From Anthonomus grandis grandis (lineage: Eukaryota > Arthropoda > Insecta > Coleoptera > Curculionidae), in contig NC_065557.1 in NCBI RefSeq assembly GCF_022605725.1, positions 22,261,256-22,325,255 of the forward strand: a stretch of 64,000 nucleotides of DNA, written 5' to 3'. The notes beneath the pieces were generated by a model, which saw only the letters and a program-made list of their open reading frames with translations, did no database searches and had not been told where the DNA came from. The translations under genes were made by a program, and so were the position numbers. Shown here piece after piece: positions 47,966-58,740 of the stretch. The first letter of the stretch is position 1, and every line of letters starts with the position of its first letter.

Positions 47966-48205
47966 CCAATATATTCTACGAAAAAATCTATAAGAATGTT
48001 ATTTGACATTTTTAAAAAATTTGAGGATAACGGAGATAAAAGGAGATTCTAAAATGCAATGAATATTCAAGTGCTATAAAAATTTTGTTAGCCGCATCTT
48101 TAGCTTTACGAAAAAGTAGCAAACTGTTGCCAAAAACCGCATCCTCTTAATGTTAAAAATAATGAAGATACGTCGCAAAATTCCCCAAAATGGGACACAC
48201 TGTAC

Positions 48206-49807
48206 GTGTTAAATGTTTCTCAAATGAATTTGCACTTATTCTTACCCTTTTACATTTATATTCAATTACTTAATATACTATACCTAATTTAAACTTAATA
48301 AGTTTTTTACTATTATATACTATATCACTCGGTTATCATTGTTTCTAAAATATTAATGATTTAATTAATTTTAATTCTCTACGCAATAGAATAAACCATT
48401 TTTTATCGAATCTAAAGAAAGGAAATAACGAAAAGCACTAAAGATAAGGTCGAAATGTCAACTAAAATTTTTTACTCTAAGTATAATTTAATAAAGTTAA
48501 TTAAAAACAAACTTGCAGACGCAAACTATTCGTAAGTAAGAGTTCCAGTAAAATGTTTTAAATTAAGAAGCTCGAACGAAACAGCATTTTAAAGAAAAAC
48601 CAATATTTTTTAAAGATTTACCACAACATTCTCTCTTCCATTTTTAAATATATGTAAGGAGGAAAAGCGTTGAAATTACAGTGGTGGAATTAATGTGTGA
48701 GTACTCATATATCCTGAAATTGGGTTTTAAATGTAGTTAATTTTCCAAACTCAGGTTTGAACGAAGATACACGAAAACAAATCAACAAATAAAAAAACTA
48801 ATTGCTAACCAAAATGTTAAATATCTAATATGGTAAAATGTAGTAACTATAGTAAAAGTATCCACTTGGCCACTTTTATTACCTAATTTTTTTCACCAAA
48901 TCTGCTGTTCTAGCTTTAAATATGTTAAGAACCTTCTTTCTAACTTTAGCTTAGCTGATCTGCCAAGCAAGGACTCCATAAATCTTTCGTATAGCGTAAG
49001 ATATAGAGTAAAATCTATTTTATCATGGTAAAATCATAAAATTATAAAAATTAACTTGAATCCAAATTAGGATATCGGCATCATACCACCGATAAAATAT
49101 ATGTATAATACAACCATCAGCAATAAAAAATATATGTATGATTCAGAGTTATCCTATTAAAAATGGCTCAGATGGCTATGTATTAATTTGATTTAAGAAG
49201 AATTTACCCTCGTTCTTTTCAGTTAGTGGTCCCGCCAAAGGTCTCGAGAAAGACACTTTAATTTTGTAGGAATAAGGGTGGATGTTTAAAAGAATGTTTT
49301 AGGTGTCTGCTGTCTCCTTTGTATTTGTCCCCTTACTTCCTCATTAAGAATAATAAGAGTCGCCGAAAATAGAATCGGGTGACTTAGTTATGTAGGCATT
49401 TATCCCTGAAACAGTGACAAAAGCGCCAGGTCGCAGACATAGAGCACGAAATGTGTCAATAGGCGACTGCACTGAACAACGTGATAATATTCTTATTAAA
49501 ATAAATATATTCTAGTATCGTGATCGAATTTCTAAGAAGGTTTGATTTGCTAGAAAAAATCTAAACGGATTTGAATCACAATAAACTTTTAAGCTTTATT
49601 TAATTAAAACTTTAAATTTACTTCTCGTTTTTTATTCCTGTGGTTTATTCAGAAATCCCCTTTAAAATCTCCTTTTTTATAGTATTAGAGTTAAACTACT
49701 GTTGCTTCACTAACTGTTTGCCTATCTAAATCTTATATTATAGTATCGGTTTAATTTATAGTAATAAATGTAAAATTTTGTTAATTGTGTTAATAATGTT
49801 AATTTAT
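48206..49807. other. No recognisable gene
   Basis: AT-rich, no motif or long ORF. Confidence 0.5.
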
Positions 49808-51310
49808 AGGGTATCCCAGCATGAAGAGACAGAAAATGAAACAGAGGTATTTTCGGTGTGAACAAAACTCAAACACGTCGATTTTATTTTTGATTCGATT
49901 CAATTAGCAAAGCACCCCATAAGTAGAAACCCCTTACGAGGGGGTGGGATCATGTGATACCTTAATTTAAGTCTTTTATTTCTGTGTATAACTGCTAAAA
50001 TTGTGAAGTGATTTCTGTCATTTTCTTGGATATAAGAGCTTTTCAAATGTCTAAAAATAGCGAAAATTAAAAAGGTGAATTGAACTTTTTTTTGTATATT
50101 TTTTTTAAATTATTTGGTTGCTAAAACTACTCGTTCCTTTTTATAAAATGGATTCTATATACCTATATATTCTTATATAGAAGTGGGCGGAGTTTAATGG
50201 GAGCACTTAATAAATTGACCTATTTAAACTTTTTTTTATTTAAACGACATAAGGTTAGATATTTTTTATTTATCTACTTTTCACTGGCAGTTATTCCTTG
50301 CTTTTTTTAATTTATTATAAATCCGGATCAAATAATCTTCTTACAATTTTACCAAACTACCATTATTAAAAAAAGGCCAGAGTTACTTTAAAGTATTTAG
50401 TAATATTAGGAAAAAACATTAAAATTAGATAGACAGACACACGGCCCGTTTTTGGCGATTATAGAGACTATACTAATTTAGTAAATTTTAGAGTTTATTC
50501 CATTCCCGCGTAGGGGGCTGTAGAGCTAAAGGCTTATTTTAGCTTATTATATTTAATTTATTTTATATTTTTTCTGATATTTAAGCTTATTTTATAAATA
50601 GGCACCTCTTTGGAACATAAAACTAACGCGTTTAAGATTAAAATAGACAGAATTTAAAAAAGCTGTTATATCCAGAAATATGATAGCAGCCACTTCGAAT
50701 TTGGCAGTTGTATTCAAAATTAAAAGACCTTTAAAATAAACGCAATGTTACATGACCCTTCTTCCCACTTAAGATTTTAGGCTGATCCACCCCCTCCTAG
50801 GGGGTCAAATTCAAATTTAATATATTACGTGCAAAATACATAATAGCATATACACAAGTCAAAATAAACATATAGGGCAACATTAGTTGCATATTAAAAC
50901 TTGAGAAATCCAAAATCACACAGTACACCTTAAAAACACATTAAATAACTACACTTAAAACACCTTTTACTAAACAATATAAAACAATAATTATTTAATG
51001 CACTAATGAACTCTGTGGCATCATAAAAAAGCTCTCTCGAACGGAATTTTTCTTACTTCATGTTTAAATTTATTAAATGAGAGGGCCTTAAGGTCTTGAG
51101 GAAGATTATTAAGGAATTTAATTCCAAGATAATCTGGCCCACTTTAATACCTCCCCAGCCGACGATAGGTCTGGCATGAGGGTGCCTTACTCATTAAAAA
51201 TTGTCCCTCTTGAAAATAAAATCAACGTGTCCAAGATTTTCGAAAAAAAATTTTTTCACACCGAAAATGCCTCTGCGTCGTTTTCACTGGAATCTATTTA
51301 AAAAATATTT
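49808..51310. mobile_element. Fold-back (inverted-repeat) element with a LINE fragment in its right arm
   Basis: Left arm 49808-50060 (GAGGTATTTTCGGTGTGAAC, then ACACGTCGATTTTATTTTTG; CCTTACGAGGGGGTGGGATC) is repeated inverted at 51310-51190 and 50830-50640. The right arm is interrupted at about 50835-51185 by a LINE 3' fragment. No ORF belongs to the fold-back itself. A third arm copy lies at 31691-31900. Confidence 0.6.
50930..51155 (-). pseudogene. LINE RT extreme C-terminus and 3' UTR
   Basis: On the minus strand GIKFLNNLPQDLKALSFNKF and HEVRKILFERAF match the closing motif of CR1/jockey-type LINE proteins (compare NNLPNNIKDLSLNKF at 29.2 kb). Only this tail is present. Confidence 0.65.
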
Positions 51311-51507
51311 CAGTTAAAAAACCTGCATAAATATTATTTTATCCACTTTTTTGTAGAAATTAAGTTTAATAAAGAATTGGATGAATCAAACCCATCAGGT
51401 GAAAATTTTGCCGAAATTGTTACAGGCATAATCTGAACCGAAATGATTTTTGGACATCAATGACAGATCACTTGACTGTTCATAAAAAAACGCAATTTGA
51501 TCATATA

Positions 51508-51745
51508 GCTATAAGTTAATATTCTTATATTATTTTAATTTTTTTTTTAAATTCAAAAATATCATTAAAACTGACTTAAAACCACTCATTTCGCACTAGC
51601 ACTATTTTGGTGCTTATGAGGAAAAAACTAGATATACAAAATTTATGCACCTACACATAATTTAAAAAAGTTAAAATTTGCAAATAAAATTATTAAATAA
51701 AATAATCAGATAGGACAACACATTTAAAATAATCAATTGATTAAA
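51508..51745. repeat. Direct repeat R1, left copy
   Basis: Starts GCTATAAGTTAATATTCTTA and is about 94% identical by eye to 53941-54180. Here it is followed by unrelated sequence; the adjoining R2 segment is displaced to 52457-52545. Confidence 0.8.
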
Positions 51746-51786
51746 AGTTATGTACAGGGTAATGCGAAGGTCACCTTGACCGTTGT

Positions 51787-51829
51787 AGTTCGTTTGTTTA
51801 AAAAGATCAAATTTTTAAACAAACGAACT
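51787..51829. repeat. Perfect 18-bp inverted repeat
   Basis: AGTTCGTTTGTTTAAAAA (51787-51804) and its exact inverse (51812-51829) around a 7-base loop, close to the end of a LINE fragment. Confidence 0.85.
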
Positions 51830-51849
51830 GGAAGAAAAAAACGATTCAG

Positions 51850-52290
51850 GTTTTTTCTTAGCAAAGAAGACCAATAACAATAAATATAACGATGATATAG
51901 GTAAAGCCCCCAATTTCAAAAAGTATGGTCTGCAGCTAGTTCTGGGTAAAAACCCAAAAATGCAATGCGCTTTTGTACTCTAAAAATAGAAACAACCTCA
52001 CTCGAGGATCCCCAAAATTTAATGCCACACTTTAAAATAGGCTGAATATAGGATATACAATATAACTTGATTGTTTTACTTAATCGGTTATCCCATCAGT
52101 GCACAGTTACTAGTAAGTTTGGAAATAAGTATCTTACAATGCTGATTCCAGTTAAGTAAAGGGTCAAAATGCAATCAAGGAACTTAATGGTTACCACTGT
52201 TGGAATGGTCTTTTTTATCACCTTTGACCGAATCACTGTATGATTCGGTTCTTTTGCTAAAGTGTATAATACCATTGTTTTCTTGTGCAC
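51850..52290 (-). pseudogene. LINE RT C-terminal fragment
   Basis: Minus frames give KFWGSSSEVVSIFRVQKRIA, then RTSCRPYFLKLGALPISSLY, the thumb/connection of a jockey-type RT (YGIIFWGSS...). Upstream DCILTLYLTGISIVRYLF is a less clear continuation. It has frameshifts and stops. Confidence 0.65.
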
Positions 52291-52456
52291 CAACACAAAA
52301 AAACACCCGAACAGATAAGAGACAAGTCAGCCACGGAACCAGCAGAACATATAAGAGATGTGTCTTCAGCTTCGTCTATCACCTGTAGGCTGGGCCTTTA
52401 CTTACAAGATATCCTGTGTAGTCTAGGCCTCATTAGCAGGTCTTGGCTATGCAGTC
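52291..52456. other. Unassigned segment
   Basis: It lies between the LINE fragment and repeat R2. Two overlapping short ORFs, no recognised domain. Confidence 0.3.
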
Positions 52457-52545
52457 AAATTTATTTTAAGAATAAAGATCTTCTTGGTGTTCCCTACATA
52501 ATTTTTGAAAATTTTACTTAATATATTTAATGATTTATCTATTAT
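52457..52545. repeat. Direct repeat R2, left copy
   Basis: Nearly identical to 54178-54267 (AGATCTTCTTGGTGTTCCCT and AATATATTTAATGATTTATC). Confidence 0.8.
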
Positions 52546-52624
52546 AATCGAGATAAGAAGAGCTTTAAAGTTCCACAAAAACTTGCAGCCACCTAAAAAT
52601 GAACAAGAGAACTATTTAAAATAT
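52546..52624 (+). repeat. Repeat R3 (second copy 57178-57258)
   Basis: GAGATAAGAAGAGCTTTAAA and AACAAGAGAACTATTTAAAA occur in both places with few differences. Nature unknown. Confidence 0.75.
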
Positions 52625-52639
52625 CTATTGAATTGACGA

Positions 52640-53945
52640 AACAGTGGGCTGCCAAGGTAGTTGTGCATATAGGTCTCCTGATGGACCCGTCATGCCCCAC
52701 CGGGGGTTACCAGAGCCCAACGGCCTTAGAGAAACCGATAAGGCTCTCTGGTCTGAAGGACTTAAAGTCGCTCGGTACACTGAAAATCTTACCCAAGTAT
52801 TTGAACCTGGCGAGCGTGAGTGCTGGGCACTCCCCGACTACATGGTCAATGGTTTCATTCTCCTCACAGCACCATCGGTATTCCGGGTTGTCCGCAATAC
52901 CGATAGTATGGAGATGGCTTCTTAAGGGCCAGTGACCGGTTAAAAGACCTGTCACTAGCCGAATTTCGCGTCTTTTTAGGCGTCGTAGATTTTTGGTGAG
53001 ACAGGCAGAGGCCCCACTTATGTGCGCTTTGGCCTGTCTCATACCAGGGGACTCAGTCCATCTTCGGTGGGTCCACTTGTCCTGCAGACCCGTCATTGAC
53101 GCGACCGCAACGCATTTGGCGATACCAACTATGGGTTCCGGCCCCATCGGCACATTCGCGGATCCCAGTCTGGCAAGAAAGTCCGCTTCCTCATTACCTG
53201 CATGGCCTGCGTGGCCAAGTATCCAGACGAGCTGGACCCTGCATCCAACCTGTACCAGTTTTTTCAGGACTTTTATGCACTCTAGTACAAGCTTGGAGCT
53301 TACCTTTGCAGCCGTGATAGCCTTAATGGCAGCTCTGCTGTCCGAGCATATTGATACGACTGTATTGCGGTGTCCGCAACTTAGGATTTTAATACAGCAA
53401 ATACTTCGGCTTGGACAGCAGCAAGACAGTGGCGTGCTCCTCCAGCGAGTATGCCCTACTGGTATGTGGAATCCCACCAATAAGCCCTGATCCAGCTCTG
53501 TCATTCGTTCTGGAGCCATCTGTGTACCAGATGGTCCCCCTATTTAGCAATGCAGGTCTGTTGGAATGCTGCCACTCCTCTCTGCCTGCAATGTGCGTCA
53601 CGAATCCCTCGCAGTCCACAGTCACTGCAGCCATGCAGTCACTGCCCATCAGAAGGAGAGGACATTCCTGTATGGCCCGTGACCAAATTTTTGCGTGGCC
53701 GGTCTCGCTAGTATGTAGTTTGCCGAGGACGTATAGCCTGTACGCAGTCGTCATTGCCTCGAATTGCACAACGAGGTCCAGAGGCGGAAGGCTCAGCAGA
53801 GTCTCAAGCGCTCTAGTTGGCGCCGTCCGCATGGAACCCGTTATGCTGAGACATGCAAGACGTTGGACTCTGTCCAGTTGAGCACGAATTTTCGCTTTCT
53901 CCGTACATGGCCATCAAACGATAGCCCCGTATGTGAGAGAGCTAT
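52640..53945 (-). pseudogene. LINE with RNase H domain (I-like), 5'-truncated
   Basis: The minus strand from 53945 reads AQLDRVQRLACLSITGSMRT and TRALETLLSLPPLD (end of RT), then GTIWYTDGSRTNDRAGSGLI (first RNase H Asp), VVSICSDSRAAIKAI (another Asp) and LVWILGHAGHAGNEEADFLA (His and Asp). A Cys/His tail CCEENETIDHVVGEC follows, and the frame ends at 52707. One frameshift lies between the two main frames near 53440. The tail beyond is 3' UTR. RNase H after RT is typical of the I group and relatives. It is clearly richer in G+C than its surroundings. Confidence 0.85.
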
Positions 53946-54267
53946 AAGTTAATATTCTTATATTATTTTTATTTTTTTTTTTAATTCAAAAATATCATTA
54001 AAACTGACTTAAAATCACTCATTTTGCACTAGAACCATTTTGTTGCTTATGAGGAAAAAAACTAGATATACAAAATTTATGCACCTACAAATTAACTTAA
54101 AAAAGTTAAAATTTGCATGTAAAATTACTAAATAAAATAATCAGATAGGACAACACATTTAAAATAATCAATTGATTAAATTTATTTTTAGAATAAAGAT
54201 CTTCTTGGTGTTCCCTACATAATTTTTGAAAATTTTACTCAATATATTTAATGATTTATCTATTAAA
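53941..54267. repeat. Direct repeats R1 plus R2, right copy (contiguous)
   Basis: R1 (53941-54180) and R2 (54178-54267) are adjacent here, so this is the undisturbed arrangement. The left copies (51508-51745 and 52457-52545) are separated by about 710 bp. Confidence 0.8.
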
Positions 54268-54736
54268 ATGGCATAAAAACTAACTAAAACTATTTTTAAT
54301 AATATTTTATCAATTGTACGCTGTAACTGATTATCGGAAAAGATAAATATAACAAAAACACGTATTTATTATAAGAAATATATTTATATCTGCTCAGCGC
54401 TATCGATCGTATCCTATCATCAGAGCTACGCATCTTAATGTTCAATGAGCGATATACGTTCTGCTTAGTGTATAGGTTTAAAAAACAAAGAGGGCCATTT
54501 GTGTAACAATGGTCTTTGGGTTTTTTTTGTATGTTCGTTTAACTAGAGTCATCCTTTAACGTAATCATAGCATGACGGCCTACGGTCGAAAGTTTATACG
54601 CGTTTTTATTCCAAGACAAAATGTATTGATAAAACTGTTTTAACCAATACATTTTTTCTATATTTGCTATACATCGAGCTGTCCTAAAATTACATAGCAT
54701 AAAACTAACTGGTCCAGAATTGTTAATAATTATGCT
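54268..54736. other. Unassigned, with two decayed hammerhead-like motifs
   Basis: On the minus strand 54430-54391 reads CTGATGATAGGATACGATCG then ATAGCGCTGAGC; on the plus strand 54571-54600 reads CATGACGGCCTACGGTCGAA. Both keep parts of the core only (GATA for GAAA; damaged CUGAUGA). Possibly Penelope/retrozyme tails. Confidence 0.3.
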
Positions 54737-54756
54737 TTAACCCTCTATTGCATTTT

Positions 54757-54772
54757 GTTCCGAAACGGGAAC
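54757..54772. promoter_or_regulatory. Palindrome GTTCC-N6-GGAAC (piggyBac 2, left)
   Basis: GTTCCGAAACGGGAAC, 17 bp inside the TTAA. Confidence 0.65.
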
Positions 54773-55105
54773 AATATCATTTTTCAATAATTTCTATTAA
54801 ATAAAACTTACAAAATATTGTTTTTATGCATGGAGTGACTTCTCGGGAACATTATTTTTTAAAACTTTGTCATTCTCCCACTAGATGGTAGGCCAAGACA
54901 AAATATTCCATATTTTGGTTTCTACTGTTCTGACGAAACGTAACGTGTTTTTGTGCGAGTTTTAGTGGTAAATAATTATATTTTTAGGTAAGTAATAATT
55001 ACTATTTTTTTAAAATATCATTTTGTAGTATATAAATTAGTATAAGGTACATTTATTTCAAATACTTCTTGAAAATAAAGTAATAAAAAACATATTTATA
55101 TTTTT

Positions 55106-55121
55106 GTTCCCATCCGGGAAC
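55106..55121. promoter_or_regulatory. Palindrome GTTCC-N6-GGAAC (piggyBac 2, 5' of gene)
   Basis: GTTCCCATCCGGGAAC, about 90 bp upstream of the transposase ATG. Confidence 0.65.
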
Positions 55122-55209
55122 ATTATGCGTAGAAATTACTTCGGTACTAGATATTTTTGTTTTTTTTTGACAAGTATATTTTTTAGCTTAATTATTGTTT
55201 TTTTTCAGA

Positions 55210-56633
55210 ATGGATCCAGATGACTTTACGCCAATAAGTAACAAAAATTTTTATGGAAAAAAACTTCAACCCGTTTTTCACGTGAGGAATATTCCGAAAG
55301 CGAAGATTCGGAACTTTCTGAAGACGAAATTCGGGAGAGCCCTAAGCCAGAAAATGAAGATTTATACACTACTAGCAGCGATGAAGAACCAGATGACAAC
55401 GTACCATTGTCCGTCTTACGACAACGTCTAAATTATATAGATATATCTCAAATAAAATGGACAGAGATACGCAGCCAAACAGATGAACTAAACACACAAT
55501 TTCTTGGAAGTGAACAGTTGCCTGATTCAATTTTGCAACTAAATACTCCGTATAAATTGTTTTCTTTTTTTCTTTCCGAAGAATTTTTTGAAGAAACTGC
55601 TCGCCAAAGTTGCCTGTACAGTGTACAAAAAAATCCAAATGTACCTTTCACAACAGGAGTTGAGGAACTACAACGATTTGTTGGAATTATTTATTGGTCA
55701 TCTCTCGTTCGACAACCCACAACAAGAAGACATTGGTCCCCAAACACTCGATTTCCGCAAATTGCAGATGTAATGACCGTAAACCGCTTCGAAAGGCTAA
55801 AAAAAATATCCACTTTGCAGATAATTTGACAAGTGATAAAAGTATTGATAAAATTATGCCAGTTCTGGATGAAATAGAAATTGCCTGTAAAAAATTGCCT
55901 CTGGAAGAAAATTTGTCGTGCGACGAACAAATAATACCGTTCAAAGGAAGGATTAGTCTAAAAACCTATAACCCGAAGAAACTTCATAAATGGGGCTACA
56001 AAATGTGGGTACTTTCTGGAGTTTCAGGAATTTCATATAACTTTGAGCTTTATGGAGATAAGGATGCAACGCAGATCATACAAGGAGAGCCAAATTTAGG
56101 AGCAGCAAGTAACGTTATTATTCGATTATGCAGAGATGTTCCTCCAAACATAAATCATAAAATTTATTAAGATAACTATTTTTGTTCACTACCTCTTAGC
56201 TTACTTAGCGAAGAGTCGCAAATGGTACCATAGAATATTTTATCATATACTTGACGTGGTTGCCGTAAATGCCTGGATATTAGATAAAAAAATTAAAAAA
56301 CAACTTGGACAAGAAAGCAATATTATACCACTTTTGACTTTCAAAACTGAACTTGCTATGCAGTTGTGCAATATAGGCTTTCCAAATAGTAATAAAAGGG
56401 GACGACCAAGTAATGAAATTCTACCTATACCAAAAAGAAGATGCCAAGAAGCTGGACCATCCAGGATAATTCAATTAGATAGTGTTGGCCATTGGCCAAA
56501 CTGGACAGTGGAAAGGGAGAGATGTAAATTTCCACAATGTAACGGCAAATCAAGAGTTAAATGTTTAAAATGTAAGGTTCATCTTTGTTGTAATTCAAAA
56601 CAAAACTGTTTCGTTAAATTCCATACTTCCTAA
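55210..56633 (+). pseudogene. piggyBac transposase, frameshifted and internally deleted
   Basis: ATG at 55210 (MDPDDFTPISNK). After a shift an acidic N-terminus passes into LSVLRQRLNYIDISQIKW, FTTGVEELQRFVGIIYWSSL and QIADVMTVNRFERL (to 55829). Another frame has EENLSCDEQIIPFKGR (first Asp, about 55920) and, at 56155-56185, IYxDNYFCSLPL (second Asp). Near 56220 the sequence jumps to IFYHILDVVAVNAWI, so the GGVDxxD region is lost. It ends with a Cys-rich tail (RERCKFPQCNGKSRVKCLKC, then HLCCNSKQNCF). It cannot transpose by itself. Confidence 0.85.
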
Positions 56634-56698
56634 AATATTATACTTACATAAGAATTAAAATTATTTTTACTTACCTTTATATAAAATTAATCCATAAT

Positions 56699-56714
56699 GT
56701 TCCCTTTCGGGAAC
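56699..56714. promoter_or_regulatory. Palindrome GTTCC-N6-GGAAC (piggyBac 2, right)
   Basis: GTTCCCTTTCGGGAAC, about 145 bp from the right end, downstream of the gene. Confidence 0.65.
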
Positions 56715-56861
56715 ATTTCTTTTTTTGGCTAAAAATAAAAAAATAAAACAAAAAAAATGTTTTTAATACGTATACGTCGAAAAATAAGATATACAGCATA
56801 AAAATATATTTTTTCCAGAAAAAAAATTTTTTTTTGGAATATTCATGCAGTAGAGGGTTAA

Positions 56862-57639
56862 CTGAGCATATAAGAATAGACATCACGTGGATTTGGATAT
56901 CGAATTCTTAAATGAGCTATCCTTTATTATAAAATATTACTACTATATCGTCCTATTTTAAGATGCCATTTTACAAATGATCCCTGTAAAATCAGATATG
57001 AAAATCAAAACCAAATAAAAAAATTATGTGAGACGTTTCAAAATGACTCAATTTTTAAGCAGTTTATAAAAGTTAAGCTAGCTTCGGTAAATCGGAAAAC
57101 CGAACTACAAGGAGTTATGATTTTATAAAACTTCTGCCATCGGTATGCTAGACGATACTCAATTTTAAAAGTTTACCTAGAGATAAGAAGAGCTTTAAAG
57201 TTCCACACAAACTTCCAGCCACCTGAAAAATGAACAAGAGAACTATTTAAAATATCTAATGACCCGTTTTTATTCGGTATTTTGAGTATAGTACGTATTT
57301 TTTTATTTAAATAAGATAAATGGATTTCAGAAGATCAGATGATCTGATGGCAGCTAGAGAGAATTTAGTAATGTTAGACACAAAAACAAATAAATTACCA
57401 AAATAAGTATAGCAAACGATGTTCGCGCATCTATAAATAAACAAATGGCTTCCTTAGTAGAAGCCTTAACACAAAAACTCGAGGCAAAGTTTTTTATGAT
57501 GGTTAATGGAATAAAGGATTAATCGAAAATTCACGCTTAACTAGCGCACTGAATACTCGGGAACAGTATAGGTACTCTTTTCTCTCTCTCTTTTACATTT
57601 CGGACAACTATTGAATCTTGCAACTTTAAATCCGCATTT
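56862..57639. other. No clear gene; contains repeat R3 (57178-57258)
   Basis: AT-rich. Just downstream of R3, 57320-57520 reads as possible LINE ORF1-like coding (MASLVEALTQKLEAKFF in one frame), but it is too short to assign. Confidence 0.35.
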
Positions 57640-58740
57640 TACTCTATTTGATGAGTTTTAACTTAGTTTTGAAAAAAAGCCTTCAAAACTTTAAATCATA
57701 AGGTGCTACTTGTCATTTTAAAATATATTGGTATGTCTGATCTGACGTTGGATCTAATAAGGTCATATTTGACTAATAAACTTTTTAAATAACTTCTTAA
57801 CTGACTTTTTAAATACGGCAAAACTAACGGTTGGTTTCTCACAAAGAAGCAACTTGGATCCCCTTTTATATTCAATCTATACATCTAACGTGTACATGTA
57901 TCTTCAGTATTGGGGTTATCGGACAACACCTAAATAATTTTTAATTTTGATGTTTCCAAAATACACGAAGTCGACATAAATTTAAACAGTGGTCTTACTA
58001 GGCTGTCAGAAGTATCGAGTAATCTATTATTGAGACGTAACCCTATGAAATCCATTGCAGTTCTCTTTGCCACTGTTGCTAATTGGTCAAAAATATTAAA
58101 CAATCTAAATTTAAAAATTGGCAACGAGGAAATATTATTTAAATTCATTTAGTTTAATAATAGATCATAAATTACGCTCTTAAGAACATGTCACCTCAGA
58201 ACTCAGAACAGCTTATTCAACTTTAATAATGTTACATTCACACAGATATTATGTAAATCAAGAAACAAAAAGCATTATGTAAATCCTTAATTTTGTCTTC
58301 TTTTAATTTTTGTGACACAATATACAAACGATGCCTGGATAATCTAACTATACGATGCATTCAGGTTTTACAAAACTCTTATTTAAGATTTATATTTGGC
58401 ATCCGTAGACGCAGCAGTATTTCACATTAATTAATTAATGTTAAGTGGCTTAATATGGGAAGGCGCATAATCTGTAATAAAATGTAATGATATGAGAATC
58501 TTAAAAAAATCGTTCCCCTACATATCTTTTTAAAAGAATAAAATTAAGAATATCAGAACATGCAGTAAACGTTAGATACAGATATCTTGTTGATATTCCC
58601 AGGGATAATACATGTTTTTTTAAATGTTCCTTTTCTTATAATGCTAATGATTTGGTTCCATCTGTAGGATCATTTCAGGGTATGATCTGGAAAATTGTTT
58701 GTATCGAATGCCTAATAAACAAATACAGTGCTTTTCATCT
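57640..58740 (+). pseudogene. LINE reverse transcriptase remnant
   Basis: GFSQRSNLDPLLYSIYTSN (about 57830) is a worn GVPQGSILGPLLFxIY. SIAVLFATVANWSKILNNLN and GLIIDHKLRS follow. ISEHAVNVRYRYLVDIPRDN and CFFKCSFSYNANDLV (58540-58655) match the C-terminal part of LINE RTs. Stops and shifts throughout. A hydrophobic ORF at 58652-58888 continues past this remnant and is not a convincing gene. Confidence 0.65.

Larger units (their letters stand above)
42694..48205 (-). mobile_element. Large inverted-repeat DNA element carrying a USP-like ORF
   Basis: The left end (42694: GTACAAGGTGTTCCATTTTG) and right end (48205, inverse GTACAGTGTGTCCCATTTTG) head long inverted arms. Left 42700-43060 pairs with right 46860-46973 plus 47966-48200, the right arm being split by another insertion. 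Further in, left 43140-43320 pairs with 46400-46615. The interior has a 144-bp tandem repeat and an ORF like ubiquitin-specific proteases. No transposase is seen, so it may be non-autonomous. Flanking TA fits a TA duplication. Confidence 0.65.
54737..56861 (+). mobile_element. piggyBac-like element 2, internally deleted
   Basis: TTAA at 54737-54740 and 56858-56861, with inverted ends CCCTCTATTGCAT and CCCTCTACTGCAT (one mismatch). 2125 bp. The transposase gene lacks its third catalytic region. Three copies of the GTTCC-N6-GGAAC palindrome lie near the ends. The ends differ from piggyBac 1, so it is a separate family. Confidence 0.9.

Noticed and set aside
46966..47973. 8-bp target duplication around the nested element
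   Set aside because: Flanks TGTATACC and CCAATATA do not match; too decayed to claim.
52993..53490. Plus-strand ORFs over the RNase H LINE
   Set aside because: Shadow frames of the GC-rich minus-strand coding sequence.
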